A stretch of DNA of 64,000 nt, taken from the NCBI GenBank assembly GCA_009193035.1, contig SWDT01000045.1:62001-126000 (forward strand), written 5' to 3'. The notes under the pieces are model-generated. The model ran no database searches. It worked only from the letters and a program-made list of their open reading frames with translations, and was not told the DNA's origin. The translations under genes were made by a program, and so were the position numbers. Positions 48,322 through 60,594 of this stretch are shown piece after piece (the stretch's first letter is position 1; the number at the start of each line of letters is the position of its first letter). Origin of the DNA: Halicephalobus mephisto (lineage: Eukaryota; Nematoda; Chromadorea; Rhabditida; Panagrolaimidae).

Positions 48322-51300
48322 TCATCCCAAAGAACAGTACTTTCGCCTGAGGGCTTGGGCTTTTTTAGGATTATTAACTTTGATAATTTCAATAATATTC
48401 AACGCAGCCAGACATTTGAGATCGTATTTTTTTGAATTAATTATTGTATTTTTTCCCGAATTACAATCATAGACAACAAAATCCGGAGCTTTGAGGGTTT
48501 CTTCATACCAGTAAACAGCTTGATTGACGATATTCAACGAATGAAAAACTCTTCCAGTATTGTAGTAAATTTCTTGCAATGGCGCTTCTTTAATTCTAAT
48601 ATTCTTATATTTACCCAAAAATGCCAAACATCTATTAGCTATCGGAATCCTGGCAGTTATGTCTCGTCTACATGCCATTGACGCCAGACTTATCGTACTC
48701 ATCAAAGTAATTAGTGAATTATCAGGCACACAATTACTCAAACTAGAGTACATATCTGAAAAGCCAAAATTATGTATAAAAATTGGAGTTTTTAAAGAAA
48801 TTTAAATAATTTAATAAAAATCAAAATTTACGAAATTCAAAATTACAGAAAAACTAAAATTATTTAATTTTAAAAAGATCAAAATTTACGAAATTTAAAA
48901 TTACTTAATTTTAAAGTTCAAAATTACAAAAAAACTAAAATTAAGTAATTTTAAATTTTGTAAAATTAACTTTTACAAGTTCAAAATTACAGAAAAACTA
49001 AAATTATTCAACTTTATAAAAAATAACTTACATAAAGCATGTTTGTAAGAACCATTTACCATAGCGTGGTTTCCTCCTATCATTATCAAAATTGGATCTT
49101 CTGGCATTTTCTCTAACAGTCTTGCAAAAAACCTGATATATTGTTCTCCATGAAAATGACAAAGAAAGTAATTCATCATAACGTAGAGCCTTGATAACAT
49201 GTTGAATTCATCATCTACATCCAGAGCGTCGTGGATTTTATCTCTCAAATATTCCAGACAAAATTGATATTCTCCACATCTACTAGCAGCATAGAACAGT
49301 CCCGCAGCAAGCATTTCACTACTGTAACTCGATTATTAAACATATTTATTTTAAAAATTTTTTAAATTACAGTCGAATTTGGATCTAAAATATCCCCTTG
49401 GGACCGGCCAAAAGATATCTTATAAGAAAAAATATATCATAGAAGATGTAACTTTGAAGACAGACAGACAGACCAAACTCACTCAGACCGTATGCTATGA
49501 CGTGAAATATATTACAGCGGGGGTATTTTATATCTAAGTTCTACTGTATCTCGAAACGAATTTTTAGAAATCTTAAAAAATCTAAAATTTAGATTTCAAG
49601 CAGTAATTATTCCATAATCATATATAGCAAATCAAAAAATTCCGAAATCATCTCGAAACGAATTTTTAAAAATTAAAATAATCTAAAATTTCAACATAAA
49701 TATCCAAAACACAACCGTCACATTACGGTAAAAACCCACCCTATGACGCATATTTCTGGATGAACTGCAGCAAAACAAGTAACATGGAGCAGTTCCAAAT
49801 ATCTGCCTGAATCCTCTAAAGCCCGAAGTAATCCAATACTGTAATCAAGCAATTCCTCCTTCGTCAAAAGGGACAAATCTCTTCGATCTCTTGTCGAAAT
49901 TTCCCCCATTCTTCTCACCAGTTTTTCCAACGGAGTATTGTTCACTATTTTCAGAGCTACTCTTCTCAATATTGTGGCCATTTTTCGATCATTTGGTCGG
50001 TTTTTGAAAGACAAAATTGATTGTTCTTCAATAAGAACTTGATGAAAATGAGGAACTAGGAGCATTCTCAAGCACCTGATATATTGGTCCTTGTCTTCTG
50101 GCGCATTCAGAAGTTCCAATTGATGAACAAGAAGTTTCTCATCAGGAAGACGATGGCAACCATCCAAATTGAAATTACTTAGGACTTCCAGAGCGCCTTT
50201 CATGTCGCCTTTGTTCTGCAGGATAAAGGACATATTGACCCGAGCATCCACGTGGTCATTCTGCACCATTAGTGTGTCTTTGTAGGACTCCAAAGCTTCA
50301 TCCAGATCTCCAAGTCGTTCTTCCATCAATCCACAGAGGAAAATGACATCTGCATCCAGTTCAAAACACGGATACCGTAGTAATTGTCTCGCAAACCTCA
50401 ATCCAGTACTTAAATCAGCAGAGTCAGCATAAGCTTTAACAATATCGACGTATAATTCAAGCCGGAATTCGTCAATCCTTCGACTTAGGAGCTTATCCAC
50501 AAGCAGCAGAGCAATACTATGGTAATCCAGTCGAAGCAATCCATACATCAGGTCTCCGATGAGATAAGTGGGAAATTTTTCTTCAATTACAAAACTGGCC
50601 ACATTCACCGGAGGAAACGGATCAATTCCACAGTCTTCTGTAATCTGAAAGTAGGAAATTACATTACATAAAAACAAATTTCTTCACAAAGTACCCTCAA
50701 GCGAATTTCTGGAAATTTTTAAAACCTACAGTGCCTTAGGTAAGAAATAGCTAATTTTCAAGATATTTGCAATCTTGCGTAATTTCGTAATTACGTATAA
50801 AGATTAATTTTCACAGAATAATTCGGGAAAATTTCTAAAAATTTCAAGTCCACAGTAATCTGAGGAATAATTTTAAGCAAATTTCGTCATCTTATAAGAT
50901 TTCACAACCAATTTTTAGAAATATTAAGACAAATCGTCTCTATTCTCCTACATTAACAAGTCGAATGATACTGTACTTACAATATATCCCTAAAATCAGT
51001 TATTTTCAATATTTTGTTCCCCTTCCTTGTGAATGAATCTTTTACTCCTTCGTTGACAGTTCGACGACTGCAATGACTAATCTGACTAATCGGTGCATTT
51101 TCACTGATAGTCCACCTACGTGATTTTTCACTTTTTGCACCCCACTTAAAATTGCATCGTAACATTCCTTCTAGATGGACTTGGGATTTTCTAAATTACA
51201 GTCACATTGGATATCAAAGATTCAGTCTAACCTTGGAAGCCAGGGCTATATAAAAACATTCAAAAATTACAACTAGCTCCACAATCACAGGGAAAATAGT

Positions 51301-52317
51301 TCTTTATTACTGTACTACTGTAAAAGTCCTAAATGAACTTTGTTGTAAAATTGTTTCAACGGGAGATTTTAGAATTCAAAGAAAACTAAAATGGCCTAAA
51401 ATTCCGGTTTTTTGTGGTAATTCGTAATTTTGCAAAAATTCGAAATTAATTTTCAAAAACGTCCCTTAAACGAAGCTGGACTTCTATATTTAGGGAATTC
51501 AAAGTACAAAACCTTCCGTCTATCCTTGAAAAGTGGAAATTATATATGAACTTTGAGGGGATTACAACTAACCCTACAGTAACCCTGAGTTCTTCTACTA
51601 TTATGTAAAAAACAAACTTACAGTATAGGCTTCCTCGCCGTCTTGGTTGTAGCCTTTGATTCCGTCGTAGAGAGACAGGATGGTCTCCACGACGGCGGCA
51701 TGGGATTCTTTCCTCTTCAAGGTCTCCAGAAGGGTGTCGAACTGCTTCCCGAAGTCGCAATTGAACTCCTTAGACCGCTTGACGTAAGCCTTCAGAACAG
51801 GGATTAACTTCATTTCATCGTTCTGAGAAGCATAGTACTCGGCGACTTCTTTGATCATGTCCTGCAAATCCGCGTAACTTATGTCGTGTGCGTCGCAGTC
51901 GACGGACAAGACCGCCTGTAGTCTTGTCTTCATTGCCAGAGGGGTCAATCCTAGTTCCTCCAAAGCCTCTATCCTCTTTTGGTAATATGTCCAGTTAGTT
52001 TTATCCATGGAATAAGCCTTCAGATAGCAGTTGCTGGCCTCTTCGAACTTCTTCATCCTGAAAGCCCTGTCGCCGGTGTCCTCCCAGTCGAAAGCGGAGA
52101 TCTTCTTGGAGACATAGCAATACAGTAACCTGTACTCTAGAGACTTCTCGGGATCTGTGTCCTCGTATATCTCAGATAAATTAATATAGGGTTCCGGGAT
52201 CTTCGGGGCCTGTCGCACGACCTCGAGCAAGAGCTCCGTCGCCTCTGGCACTTGTCCTCTTCCACGCATGATCGTGGCTTGGCCGATTAGAGAGAGCAAT
52301 GTTTCATCTGACGGCAT
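48322..52317 (-). CDS. General transcription factor IIIC subunit 3 (TFIIIC102/Tfc4-like TPR protein)
   Basis: Four exons on the minus strand, 52317..51622, 50644..49740, 49321..49032 and 48755..48322, join in phase to about 774 residues (human GTF3C3 is 886). It is built of TPR helices: LLLEVVRQAPKIPEPYINLS in the first exon, then RFARQLLRYPCFELDADVIF and DVIFLCGLMEERLGDLDEAL, GGNHAMVNGSYKHAL, and a C-terminal EIYYNTGRVFHSLNIVNQAV block that resembles the conserved end of GTF3C3. In TFIIIC this subunit bridges the tau-A lobe to TFIIIB for Pol III initiation at tRNA and 5S genes. The human-type acidic N-terminal extension is missing or very short. Introns are large (about 0.98 kb, 0.42 kb and 0.28 kb), with filler only. 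It is divergent from RPL6, with 575 bp between start codons. Confidence 0.9.
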
Positions 52318-52318
52318 T

Positions 52319-52873
52319 TTGAATGAAAAAAAACGATATAAAAATGAATAAAAATTGAAATTTAAAGTCCAGCATTTGGAACCTCGAACTGCGAGCGAAC
52401 AAGTCGAGGTCCCTCATTCTTGGGTCTCGCAACGAAAACTCTACGTACTGTGAGCGTGCGCCGCTCGTTCCGTCAGTCCTGACTACTATTGAGCATTGGT
52501 TCCCCATACTTCCCCTTTACCTACCTTTCCCCTCTCTCTTCTTTTATTCTAATTTTATTAAAATCGTCATTATCTACATATTACACATCTTCCACACCAA
52601 TTCTACCCTCATCTTCCCATTATTGACCGTTATGTACCATTAGTTCCCCATCCTTTCTCTTTACACATTTCCCCATGTTTTTCTCTTTACCTACTTGTAT
52701 CCCTACATCCAATATTGCTTTAGTTCTTTTAAAACCAGAATTATCTCTAAGTTACACATCTTTTTCACTAGAATCTCGTGTTATTTTAAAGTTTAAACTC
52801 GTTATATATGCTTTGTTTCGTGTTGTCGTTTCTTTGGTTTTATTGCTTCCCATATATGAAATTTCTCTTTTAG
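52319..52873. promoter_or_regulatory. Probable bidirectional promoter and 5' leader region, GTF3C3 / RPL6
   Basis: The interval between two divergent housekeeping genes has a GC-richer patch at 52375-52500 (CTCGAACTGCGAGCGAAC ... GTGCGCCGCTCGTTCCG) next to the GTF3C3 start, then pyrimidine-rich sequence (repeated TTCCCCAT, CTCTTTAC) up to a TTCTCTTTTAG acceptor at 52873. That acceptor means RPL6 has either a leader intron or a trans-splice site. No clear TATA element was identified. Confidence 0.5.
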
Positions 52874-52891
52874 GTATTGCGAAAGTCCACA

Positions 52892-53537
52892 ATGCCGGGT
52901 AAGACGAAGAAGAAGGACGCTAACGCTGTAAGTCGCAATGCTTGTTGCAATTGCTTACTTGGTAAATTTTAGGTTCGTTTGACTGTTCCCGCTCCCATCC
53001 GCAAGCGTGTGAAGCAGCCACCCCAGAAAGTTCCTCTGCGCAAGAGCATCACCCCAGGAACTATCTTGATCCTGCTTGCTGGTCCCCACCGTGGAAAGCG
53101 TGTAATCTTCCTCAAGCAGTTGGACAGAACAGGACGTTTGCTTGTTACTGGTAAGTCAACGACGCTTCTTCTCGTCTGATAGGGGAATTTCAGGACCTGC
53201 CAAGATCAACGGAGCTCCGTTGAAGCGTGTTAACCAAGCTTACGTCATTGCTACGTCCACCAAGATCGACATCTCCAAGGTCAAGATCCCTGACCACATC
53301 AATGACGACTACTTCAAGAAGGCTGTCGTGAAAGCCAAGAAGGGAGCTGGCAACATCTTCAAGAATGACAAGGAACGCCCTGCCCTCTCCGACCAGCGTA
53401 AGGCTGACCAGAAGGAAGTTGACAAGGCCATCCTTGGAGCTATCCGTGCCCACAAAGAGAAGAAATTCTTGATTGGGTACTTGCGTTCCCAATTCTATCT
53501 CATTAAGAACACGGCTCCGCACAACCTTGTTTTCTAA
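52892..53537 (+). CDS. rpl-6: 60S ribosomal protein L6 (eL6)
   Basis: Exons 52892..52927, 52973..53150 and 53194..53537 join in phase to 185 residues. The core [71 protein letters not shown] and the C-terminal [16 protein letters not shown] with an HNLVF ending match eL6. Worm and fly eL6 are over 200 residues; the extra length there is in the basic N-terminal tail, which here is brief ([17 protein letters not shown]). Codons are strongly GC-ending compared with the AT-rich neighbours, as expected for a very highly expressed gene. Introns are 43-45 bp. A TTTTAG acceptor sits 18 bp before the ATG, suggesting a leader intron or spliced-leader addition. AATAAG follows about 35 bp after the stop. 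Confidence 0.96.
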
Positions 53538-53589
53538 GCTCCAAGTTTGTTCTCGTTGTTGTTTATAAAATATGAATAAGACATCGAGC

Positions 53590-53890
53590 ATTTGGCAATT
53601 GATTGTAGTTCAGACTTGTGCTTGGCCTTTTCGGAATTGAATCATGTCTTGAGGGGAGGAAACGATTCCATGGAACGTTTGAGAAGTGGATTGTGCAAAC
53701 AATGCCGATTTGGGTCACAGGGGAAACGTCTCGAAGCCCCAGTCATTTTTGTACGAACGGGAGACGCCGAAAGGAGTGACAGCTTTTTCTGTTCGTTTAT
53801 TTCCCGATTACCGATAAGCCGTTTGTAAGAAAGGCGCGTTAAACTGTCATCTATAGCATCTGCCTATGCTACTTTTTGAATAAAATCCGG
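53590..53890. other. GC-richer transcript-like segment downstream of RPL6, unassigned
   Basis: About 240 bp of unusually GC-rich sequence (GGGAAACGTCTCGAAGCCCC, GGGAGACGCCGAAAGGAG) ends in a good donor (CCGTTTGTAAGA at 53824). It is followed by a hairpin (TAGCAT-CTGCC-ATGCTA) and ACTTTTTGAATAAAA. A 78-codon plus frame is open, but its phase does not fit the next gene's first visible exon. It may be a noncoding 5' exon of that gene, the 3' end of RPL6, or a small RNA; the Sm-like ACTTTTTGA is suggestive only. From 53890 to 54230 nothing is evident. Confidence 0.3.
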
Positions 53891-54229
53891 TTTTTTTCTA
53901 TTTATTGAAACATAAAAATTGTGGCAGATGTCCAGTTGATTACTATAAGGCCAGATTGGCCCTCCTATATTTGATTATCGTTTTTACCAAACCTATTGAT
54001 GAATCATTTTTTAAAAAATGAAAAAAGTGAATGATTTTTTGGAGGAGTTTTCTTTTGTTTTTATTGGAAGAAATATTTTTAACGATTTTTTTAAAGAAAA
54101 ATGTTTTTGGATTTTGTGATTTTTTGGATGTTTTTTAATATTTTTATATATGTTAGTTTTTGAAGATAGAACTTTAGAGTTTATGGGACCGTAATTCGGC
54201 AGGGTCTAGATATGGCTGGGAAGAATTCT

Positions 54230-54885
54230 AAAATATTAATTAAGAAATTATTAATTGAAGTTTTAGTTTCGAAATAATATAAATTTTGAAATAATTACAG
54301 CTCAAAATTTGAATTTTAGAATAATTTGACTCTAAAAAATCTCTGGAAATTCGTGTTGAAACAATTTTGAGTTTGAAGAACTTCTGAAAATTCGTGTCGA
54401 GACGATTTTGTAAGAAGTTCATATATGAGTTTTAATGTATATTATAAATTTTGAAATAATTACAGCTCAAAATCTGAATTTTAGGCTTTGTTGACTTTGG
54501 GAATTCGTGTCGAGATTACTTCGTAAGAAGTTCATATATGAGTTTTAATATTATAAATTTTGAAATAATTACACCTCAAAATCAGAATTTTAGGCCACTT
54601 TGACTCTAAAAAACCTCTAGAAATTCGTGTCGAGACGATTTCGTAAGAAGTTCATATATGAGTTTTAATATTATAAATTTTGAAATAATTACAGCTCAAA
54701 ATCAGAATTTTAGGCCACTTTGACTTTGAAAAATCTCTAAAAATTCGTGTCGGGATTATTTCGTAACAAAATTTATTTTTAGTTTTTGTAATACATGATT
54801 AATTTCGAGGTTTTATAAGATTACGAAATCCATGGGTTATTTAAGTTTTGAAAAATTCTCGTCGAGACCACTTCGTAAAAGTTCA
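54230..54885. repeat. ~118 bp tandem repeat (AAATTCGTGTCGAGAC ... TTCATATATGAG)
   Basis: About five copies with the order AATTCGTGTCGAGAC, GATTTCGTAAGAAGTTCATA, TATGAGTTTTAATATTATAA, TTACAGCTCAAAATC. The GTGTCGAGAC core and TTTCGTAA also recur singly at 59.4, 59.5, 60.9, 61.0, 61.7 and 61.9 kb, so the unit derives from a dispersed family. Confidence 0.88.
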
Positions 54886-54887
54886 TA

Positions 54888-55293
54888 CAGTGAAACCTCG
54901 CTAAAAACACCCTCGATAAAGGCAACTCCTCTGTAAAAACAACTCGGTTCCGACCCTTACTGTGGATTTTCCCCTAGTAAACCCCTCGATAAAGGCAACT
55001 CCTCTGTAAAAACAACTTTTCTGCCGTCCCTTCGGGTTACTGTTGGATTGTGCGTGATCTATTTGAACTCAAGCCACACAGCGTTGGTCCCGAAGCGAAA
55101 TACCCTAAGGACCGACGAAATTTGTACAATTGCCTTTTGGCGGCAATTTTGAGATTACGCAATAATTGTGCTAAAGTTGTATTTTATCTCGTGCCTGAGA
55201 CCCCAATAAAGTTGTTCCCATATATTTGTATTTACACGCGGATCCGGATTCCCCAGCGACGATCCAACAGTTACTTATATCGAGGTTCCACTG
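54888..55293. mobile_element. 406-bp pogo/Tigger-type element with complex interior
   Basis: Ends CAGTGAAACCTCGCTAAAAA and, reversed, CAGTGGAACCTCGATATAAG, flanked by TA on both sides (54886-54887, 55294-55295). The first 130 bp contain two copies of CTCGATAAAGGCAACTCCTC. The middle (55050-55170) is less AT-rich and has an open plus frame (including EAKYPKDRRNLYNCLLAAIL) that I do not recognise; it may be a captured fragment or a transposase remnant. Confidence 0.85.
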
Positions 55294-55335
55294 TATATGA
55301 TTTCCGTAACAGTATGATTTTTGATTGATTTTTAG

Positions 55336-57538
55336 GGAAATTTGATGGTCTTATCTGTCCAAAAAAGTACTTTTTCGGTTGTTTTGGAATGAGTCCCGTG
55401 GACAGGATACGTGAAGTACTCAACAGAGCTGAAGCCAGAAAGGGATTTGGAAATGTGAAGAACTCTCTGAAGGGAATTAGCTGGTTTGCCGTGAGCATTG
55501 TTTTTGTTTTTATTCTTGGCGTCATCTTCTTCATCATTGGAATTGTTAATTTAAGTTCAGTAAGTTTTTTATTTAAAAAAATAAAACATCGTATTATCAA
55601 AGTTCAAAGTCAAACTTCGAGGTCAAAGTTGATTATTAAAGTTCAAAGTCAAATTTTGAGGTCAAAGTTAATCATCAAAGTTCGAAGTCAAAATTCGAAG
55701 TCAAAGTTCGAAGTCAAAGTTCGAAGTCAAAGTTGATTATTAAAGTTCGAGGTCAAAGTTGGTCATCAAAGTTCGAAGTCAAATTTTGAAATCGAAGTTC
55801 GACATCAGTTCAAGGTCGAAATTTGACTTCGAACTTTGAGGTCGAAGTGAATCATCAAAATTCAACGTGAAAGTTGACTATCAAAATTCAAAGTCAAACT
55901 TTGAAGTCGAATTTTGACATTAAAGTTGGTCATCAAAGTTCTAAGTCAAAATTCGACTTCAAATTTTGAGGTCAAAGTTGACTATCAACTTCGATTTCGA
56001 ACTTTGAGGTCAAAATGGATCATCAAAATTCGACTTCAAAGTTGACTGTCAAATTTCAAAGTCAAATTTTTAAGTCGGATTTTGATTTCAAAGTTGGTCA
56101 TCAAAGTTCGAAGTCAAACTTCGATTTCGAACTTTGAGGTCGAAGTTGACTATCAACTTCGATTTCGAACTTTGAGGTCAAAATGGATCATCAAAATTCG
56201 ACTTCAAAGTTGACTGTCAAAGTTCAAAGTCAAATTTTGACTTCAAAGTTGGTCATCAAAATTTAAAGTTGAATTTGATAGTCAAAATTCGACTTCAAAG
56301 TTGGTCATCGAAGTTCGACATCAAGATTCGAATTTAGAATTTGGATATTTCTTGTTCAGAAATTATAGATTTATTTTCAAAAAATTGTTTTGGATTGATA
56401 AAATTTACGAATTTTTTGAAACAGAAAAAATTTAGCTTCTACTTTAACGTTAAAATTCAAATTTCGAACTTTAACAAAACGGAAAAAAAATTCGTAAGAA
56501 TTTAGAAACTTTAAAAATCTGAAGATTCTGAAGTCGCTAGAAATTTTAGTTTTTAGTATTTTAGGAAAATTTTAGGAATTTTTTAGAATCTTCTAGAAAC
56601 TTCTGGAATTTTTTAGAATTTTCTAGAATTTCCAGAATTTTAGGAACTTTAGAATTTTCGGAGCTTTTTAGAAGTTTAGAATTTTAGAAATTTTTTTGTA
56701 ATTTTCTAGAATTTTCAAGATTTTAGAACTTTCTAGAACTTTCGGAATTTTTTAGAAGTTTAGAATTTTAGGAATTTTTTGGAATTTTCAAGATTTTAGA
56801 AACTTCTAGAGATTTCTGGAGCTTTTTTAGAATCTTAGAAGAATTTTCTAGAATCTTCTAAAATTCAACTAAAACTTCTAGAATCTTACGTAAGATTCCG
56901 AAACCTTCCAGAAGCTTCTAGAAGATTCCAGAATTCGATAGAAACTTTCAAAACTGTTTAAGATAGAAAATTTTTAAATTTTTAAATTTTTAAATTTTTG
57001 AATTTTAACTTTTGATTTTTATAATTTTAATTTTATAATTTTAATTTTTGATTTTTGAATTTTATAATTTTAATTTTTATGGTTTTTTCAATGATTGTTT
57101 TAGCATGGGGACTACAGTGATGGAAGAGAGCCCCATTCCCCGACTTCGGGCTGGATTTTGTTCTCCATCGGGATGATCCTGATTATCCTGGGTCTGTCTG
57201 CATTCTTGGGCAGGTGCTTCTGCCCCAGACCCCCTCAGAGACAGATCCGCACTCATGTTCATCGACATCGCGGCGGGAGGGTCAGCTCCTTGAATGAACG
57301 ACCTCCTCCTAGATCCCAGCGGATCTGGTCCACTCCGTCCCCCGTTGAAGCCTCCACTCCTGTCGGAGATCGTACTGTCAGATCTATCGCGGTATCGGAA
57401 AGAAGACCCAGCAACGCCCCTCCCACATACGACGAAGCCATCGGCAGACCCAGACAAAGCACAATCAACCCCCTCGACCCCCATCCCCCACCTTACAACC
57501 CCGAAACGGACAGTATCGCACTCTCCTCCGTTCCGTGA
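55336..57538 (+). CDS. Two-pass membrane protein with C-terminal PPxY motifs (5' end not found)
   Basis: Exons 55336..55559 and 57104..57538 join in phase to 218 residues, with an unseen 5' exon (the first exon enters with two bases of a split codon). It has two hydrophobic segments, WFAVSIVFVFILGVIFFIIG and WILFSIGMILIILGLSAFLG, each followed by Cys or basic residues (RCFCPRPPQRQ). The cytosolic-looking tail is rich in Pro, Arg and Ser, with APPTYDEAIG and HPPPYNPETD. PPxY motifs bind WW domains of NEDD4-family ubiquitin ligases, so the protein may be a ligase adaptor or a sorting substrate. A start at Met 55389 (MSPVDRIREVL) is possible, but the frame is open to the acceptor. No family assigned. 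Confidence 0.75.
55575..56345. repeat. GTTCGAAGTCAAA / TTTGACTTCGAA array
   Basis: Within the 1.5 kb intron of the PPxY gene, short blocks such as AAAGTTCGAAGTCAAA, TTGACTATCAAAGTT and TTGGTCATCAAAGTTC recur dozens of times, and both strand orientations of the core are interleaved, so the array is largely self-complementary. The rest of the intron (56350-57100) is TTCTAGAATTTT-type filler. Confidence 0.9.
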
Positions 57539-57639
57539 ACTTCATATATTCAGCCACTACAGATATTGCCATTCAGAACCGGGATTTCACCAACTTTCAT
57601 ATGCAAATTTTACGTAAAAATTACTTTTAAAATTGAATT

Positions 57640-58350
57640 ATCGACGATATAAAAATTTCGAAATTGCCGAAAATTCACTATTCTTTCCAAAAAACAAAGT
57701 TCATATATCAAAATATCCTCAAAATTGAACCATCGATGACATAAAAACTTTAAAAATTCACTATTCTTTCCGAAAAAAACAAAGTTCATATATCAAAATA
57801 TCCCCAAAATTGAGTTATCGATGACATAAAAACTTTAAAAATTCACTATTCTTTCCGAAAAAAACAAAGTTCATATATCAAAATATCCCCAAAATTGAGT
57901 TATCGATGACATAAAAACTTTAAAAATTCACTATTCTTTCCAAAAAATACAAAGTTCATATATCAAAATATCCTCAAAATTGAACCATCGATGACATAAA
58001 AATTTTGAAACTATCAAAAATTCATCTTTTTTTCCGAAAAAAACAAAGTTCATATATCAAAATATTCCTAAAATTGAACTTTTAATAATCTGAAAATTTG
58101 TCAAAACTGTCGAAAACTTTATGGATTTTTTCATAGAATGTGTTTTATATAAAAATTTTATTCTTGTAGCTAATGACGCAACAAATTTCGCGAACTATCA
58201 GAAATTCATCATGCTTTCCGAAAAATACAAAGTTCATATATCAAACTATCTTTAAAATTGAATTATCGACAATATGGAAAGTTTGTTAAAATTTCCAAAA
58301 ATTTGCCATTCTTTCCGAAAAATATAAAATTCATATATCAAACTATCCCT
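57640..58350. repeat. ~95 bp tandem repeat with AAAGTTCATATATCAAA
   Basis: Six or more copies: AACAAAGTTCATATATCAAA, ATATCCCCAAAATTGA, TATCGATGACATAAAAAC, AATTCACTATTCTTTCC. The central copies (57720-57960) are almost identical; the outer ones decay. Confidence 0.93.
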
Positions 58351-58679
58351 AAAATGAATAGTAAGTAATACTGTAAAATCAGTTAAAACTGTCAAAGTTT
58401 TCGCCATTTTTTCCTCGTAATACAACTTTATACCAAACATCCCATAATTGAACCATTAACTATTTAATAAAATATTAAAATTGTCAGTAATTTTGTCAGT
58501 TTTTCCTCATTATGTGAATTATGCAGTTTTTTTTCCAAAAAAAAGTGGTACAATAAGGCATTAATTGGCAATATTGTCGACGGTTTTTCCTCATGAGATA
58601 AAATTTTAAAAAACTACTGCCAAATCTAAACAATAGATGACGTAGTCAAATTTGTCAAAAATGTTCAAAGTTGTGCCAC

Positions 58680-58890
58680 TTTTCTTCAAAATTTCGTCAT
58701 TTGAATGTCGGCTGGACAGAGGGAGCGAGGGCGGACGAGTGGAATAACTGGCCGGAGTGTGTACAAGGCGGTCGACTCGCCTTTGATTACCGCGACTCAG
58801 TGGACTAGCCTATGCTTCAATTTCGTTCAGACTTTCAGAATACCTCTCCCGATTTCCGTTGCTTTAATGTGATAAGTGATATTTATTTAT
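58680..58890. other. GC-richer island, possible promoter or leader exon
   Basis: GGCTGGACAGAGGGAGCGAG and GGCGGTCGACTCGCCTTTGA stand out from AT-rich surroundings. No open frame with splice support was found. It could be the 5' end of the gene whose coding exons start at 61271. Confidence 0.3.
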
Positions 58891-59089
58891 GATTCACAAT
58901 TGTTTATTTATAGCTGCTGTCACCAAATTTGTTGATTTTTCTGTAATTACACTCGGGGGGTTTTTATTGAAATTTTTATATAAATTCCAAAATTTTTTAA
59001 AAATTAAAAAAAATTAAAAATCTTCTAAAACCTCATATAAGCTTCTGAATTTTCCTAAAGTCTGTTTAAGGTTTAAAAATCAAAGAAAA

Positions 59090-59580
59090 ATTAAGAAAAT
59101 TAGAATTTTTGAAATAAAAAAAAATTTGTATAAAATTTTGAAAAAATTGATGGGAACTATTTCGTAACCACTTTTGTGCTCCCGGAAGTACCTAAGATTT
59201 TAAAAATGGCTGTTGATGAGTTTGGTGGCAATTTTCATTGCTAATTTTCTGTAAGGGGTAATTGGCGTTGATTCACTTTCCGCCAAAACTCAAATATGGG
59301 TATTTTCACTCTTTGCCAAAGTTGTATTTTTAATTATTTCCAAATTATAACTCGTAGAAACTTCTGAAATTTCTTGAGGTCAAATTTTTTAAATTTCCTA
59401 AAAAATGGAAGAAATTCGTGTTGAGACCATTTCGCGGCGAAATTTATTTTTATATTTTCCAAACTTCTATGAAAACAGAATCTTCTAAAATCTTAAACAT
59501 TTCTAAAATAATCTAAAATCAAACTTAATTTTCTAAAGTTTCAGAAATTCGTGTCAGCACCATTTTGGGAAATTTTTATA
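59090..59580. repeat. Direct duplicate, copy 1 (partner at 60595-61060)
   Basis: Shares with copy 2 a long collinear stretch including TTGATGGGAACTATTTCGTA, GTGCTCCCGGAAGTACCTAA, GGCTGTTGATGAGTTTGGTG and TTGGCGTTGATTCACTTTCC. Differences are mostly single substitutions and short indels. No coding potential in either copy. Confidence 0.92.
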
Positions 59581-60594
59581 TTTTTTTAAATTATATAATT
59601 TAGGTTTCAAATATTTCTAAAATTGTAATTTATTAGTCGAAAAATGTTTTTCCCACGCACTTGTTTAAATCTTTTTTTCGAACTTTACACTCAACATCGA
59701 TTTTCGAATTTTTACTTTTTGTTTATTTTTTAAATAAAAATAAAAATATTGAAATTAATAAATAAAATTTTTCCAAATTTATTAAGAAAATTAAAATTTT
59801 TTAGAATTTTCTAAATTTTTTAAAAATTAATATTTTAAAACTTTTTAAAAATATTTAAAAATTGTTATTTTTAATTTTTTTTAATTTTATAATTTTTAAT
59901 TTTTTCGAAATTAAAATTGTTCTTTATTTTAAATTTTTAAAAATATTTTTAAAGTACTTTTTCTACTTTTTGAGAAAAATCGATGACTTTTAGAATTTTT
60001 GTCTTTTTTCCTGACACGAACGGCCATCGTGCCATTGGCATTTTTTGTCCACATATCCTTTTACATCCGACTTTTTTCATTTTATGTAAATTTAAAATTT
60101 TTAATTGATTTTTATAAATTTATTTTTTTAAATTTTTTTAAATTAAATTTTTAAAGTTTTTAATTTATAAATTTATTTTTTTTAAATTTAATTTTAAAAA
60201 ATTTTAATTTATATAAAGTTTAAAAAATTTTTAATTTATAAATTTATTTTTTTTAAACTTTTTATAAATTAAAATTTTTAATTTTCTTCATTAAATTTTT
60301 TAAAGTTTTTTTATTTAAATTTATAAATTTTAATTTTTTTTATTAATTTTTAATTTTTTAAATTAAATTAGTTTTTTAAATTGAATTAAAAAAATTTTTT
60401 CTTATTGAATTGAGTATTATCAACCCTACTGAAGCCGTGGTTTTAAGCGAACTTTGTTTCTCGTGTTCCGGATTAACCATTCAATCTGTCTATTTAACCC
60501 TTTCTCCCACTGAAACTAGTTTTTATTTTTCAAATTTTTCCTTTATATTCTACAAAATAAAAATCTGCAAAATTCTGGAATTTTATGTTTCTTA

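Noticed and set aside
52370..52450. CAGTTCGAGGTTCC on the minus strand, resembling a tRNA T-loop (B box)
   Set aside because: No acceptor, D or anticodon arms can be folded around it at tRNA spacing.
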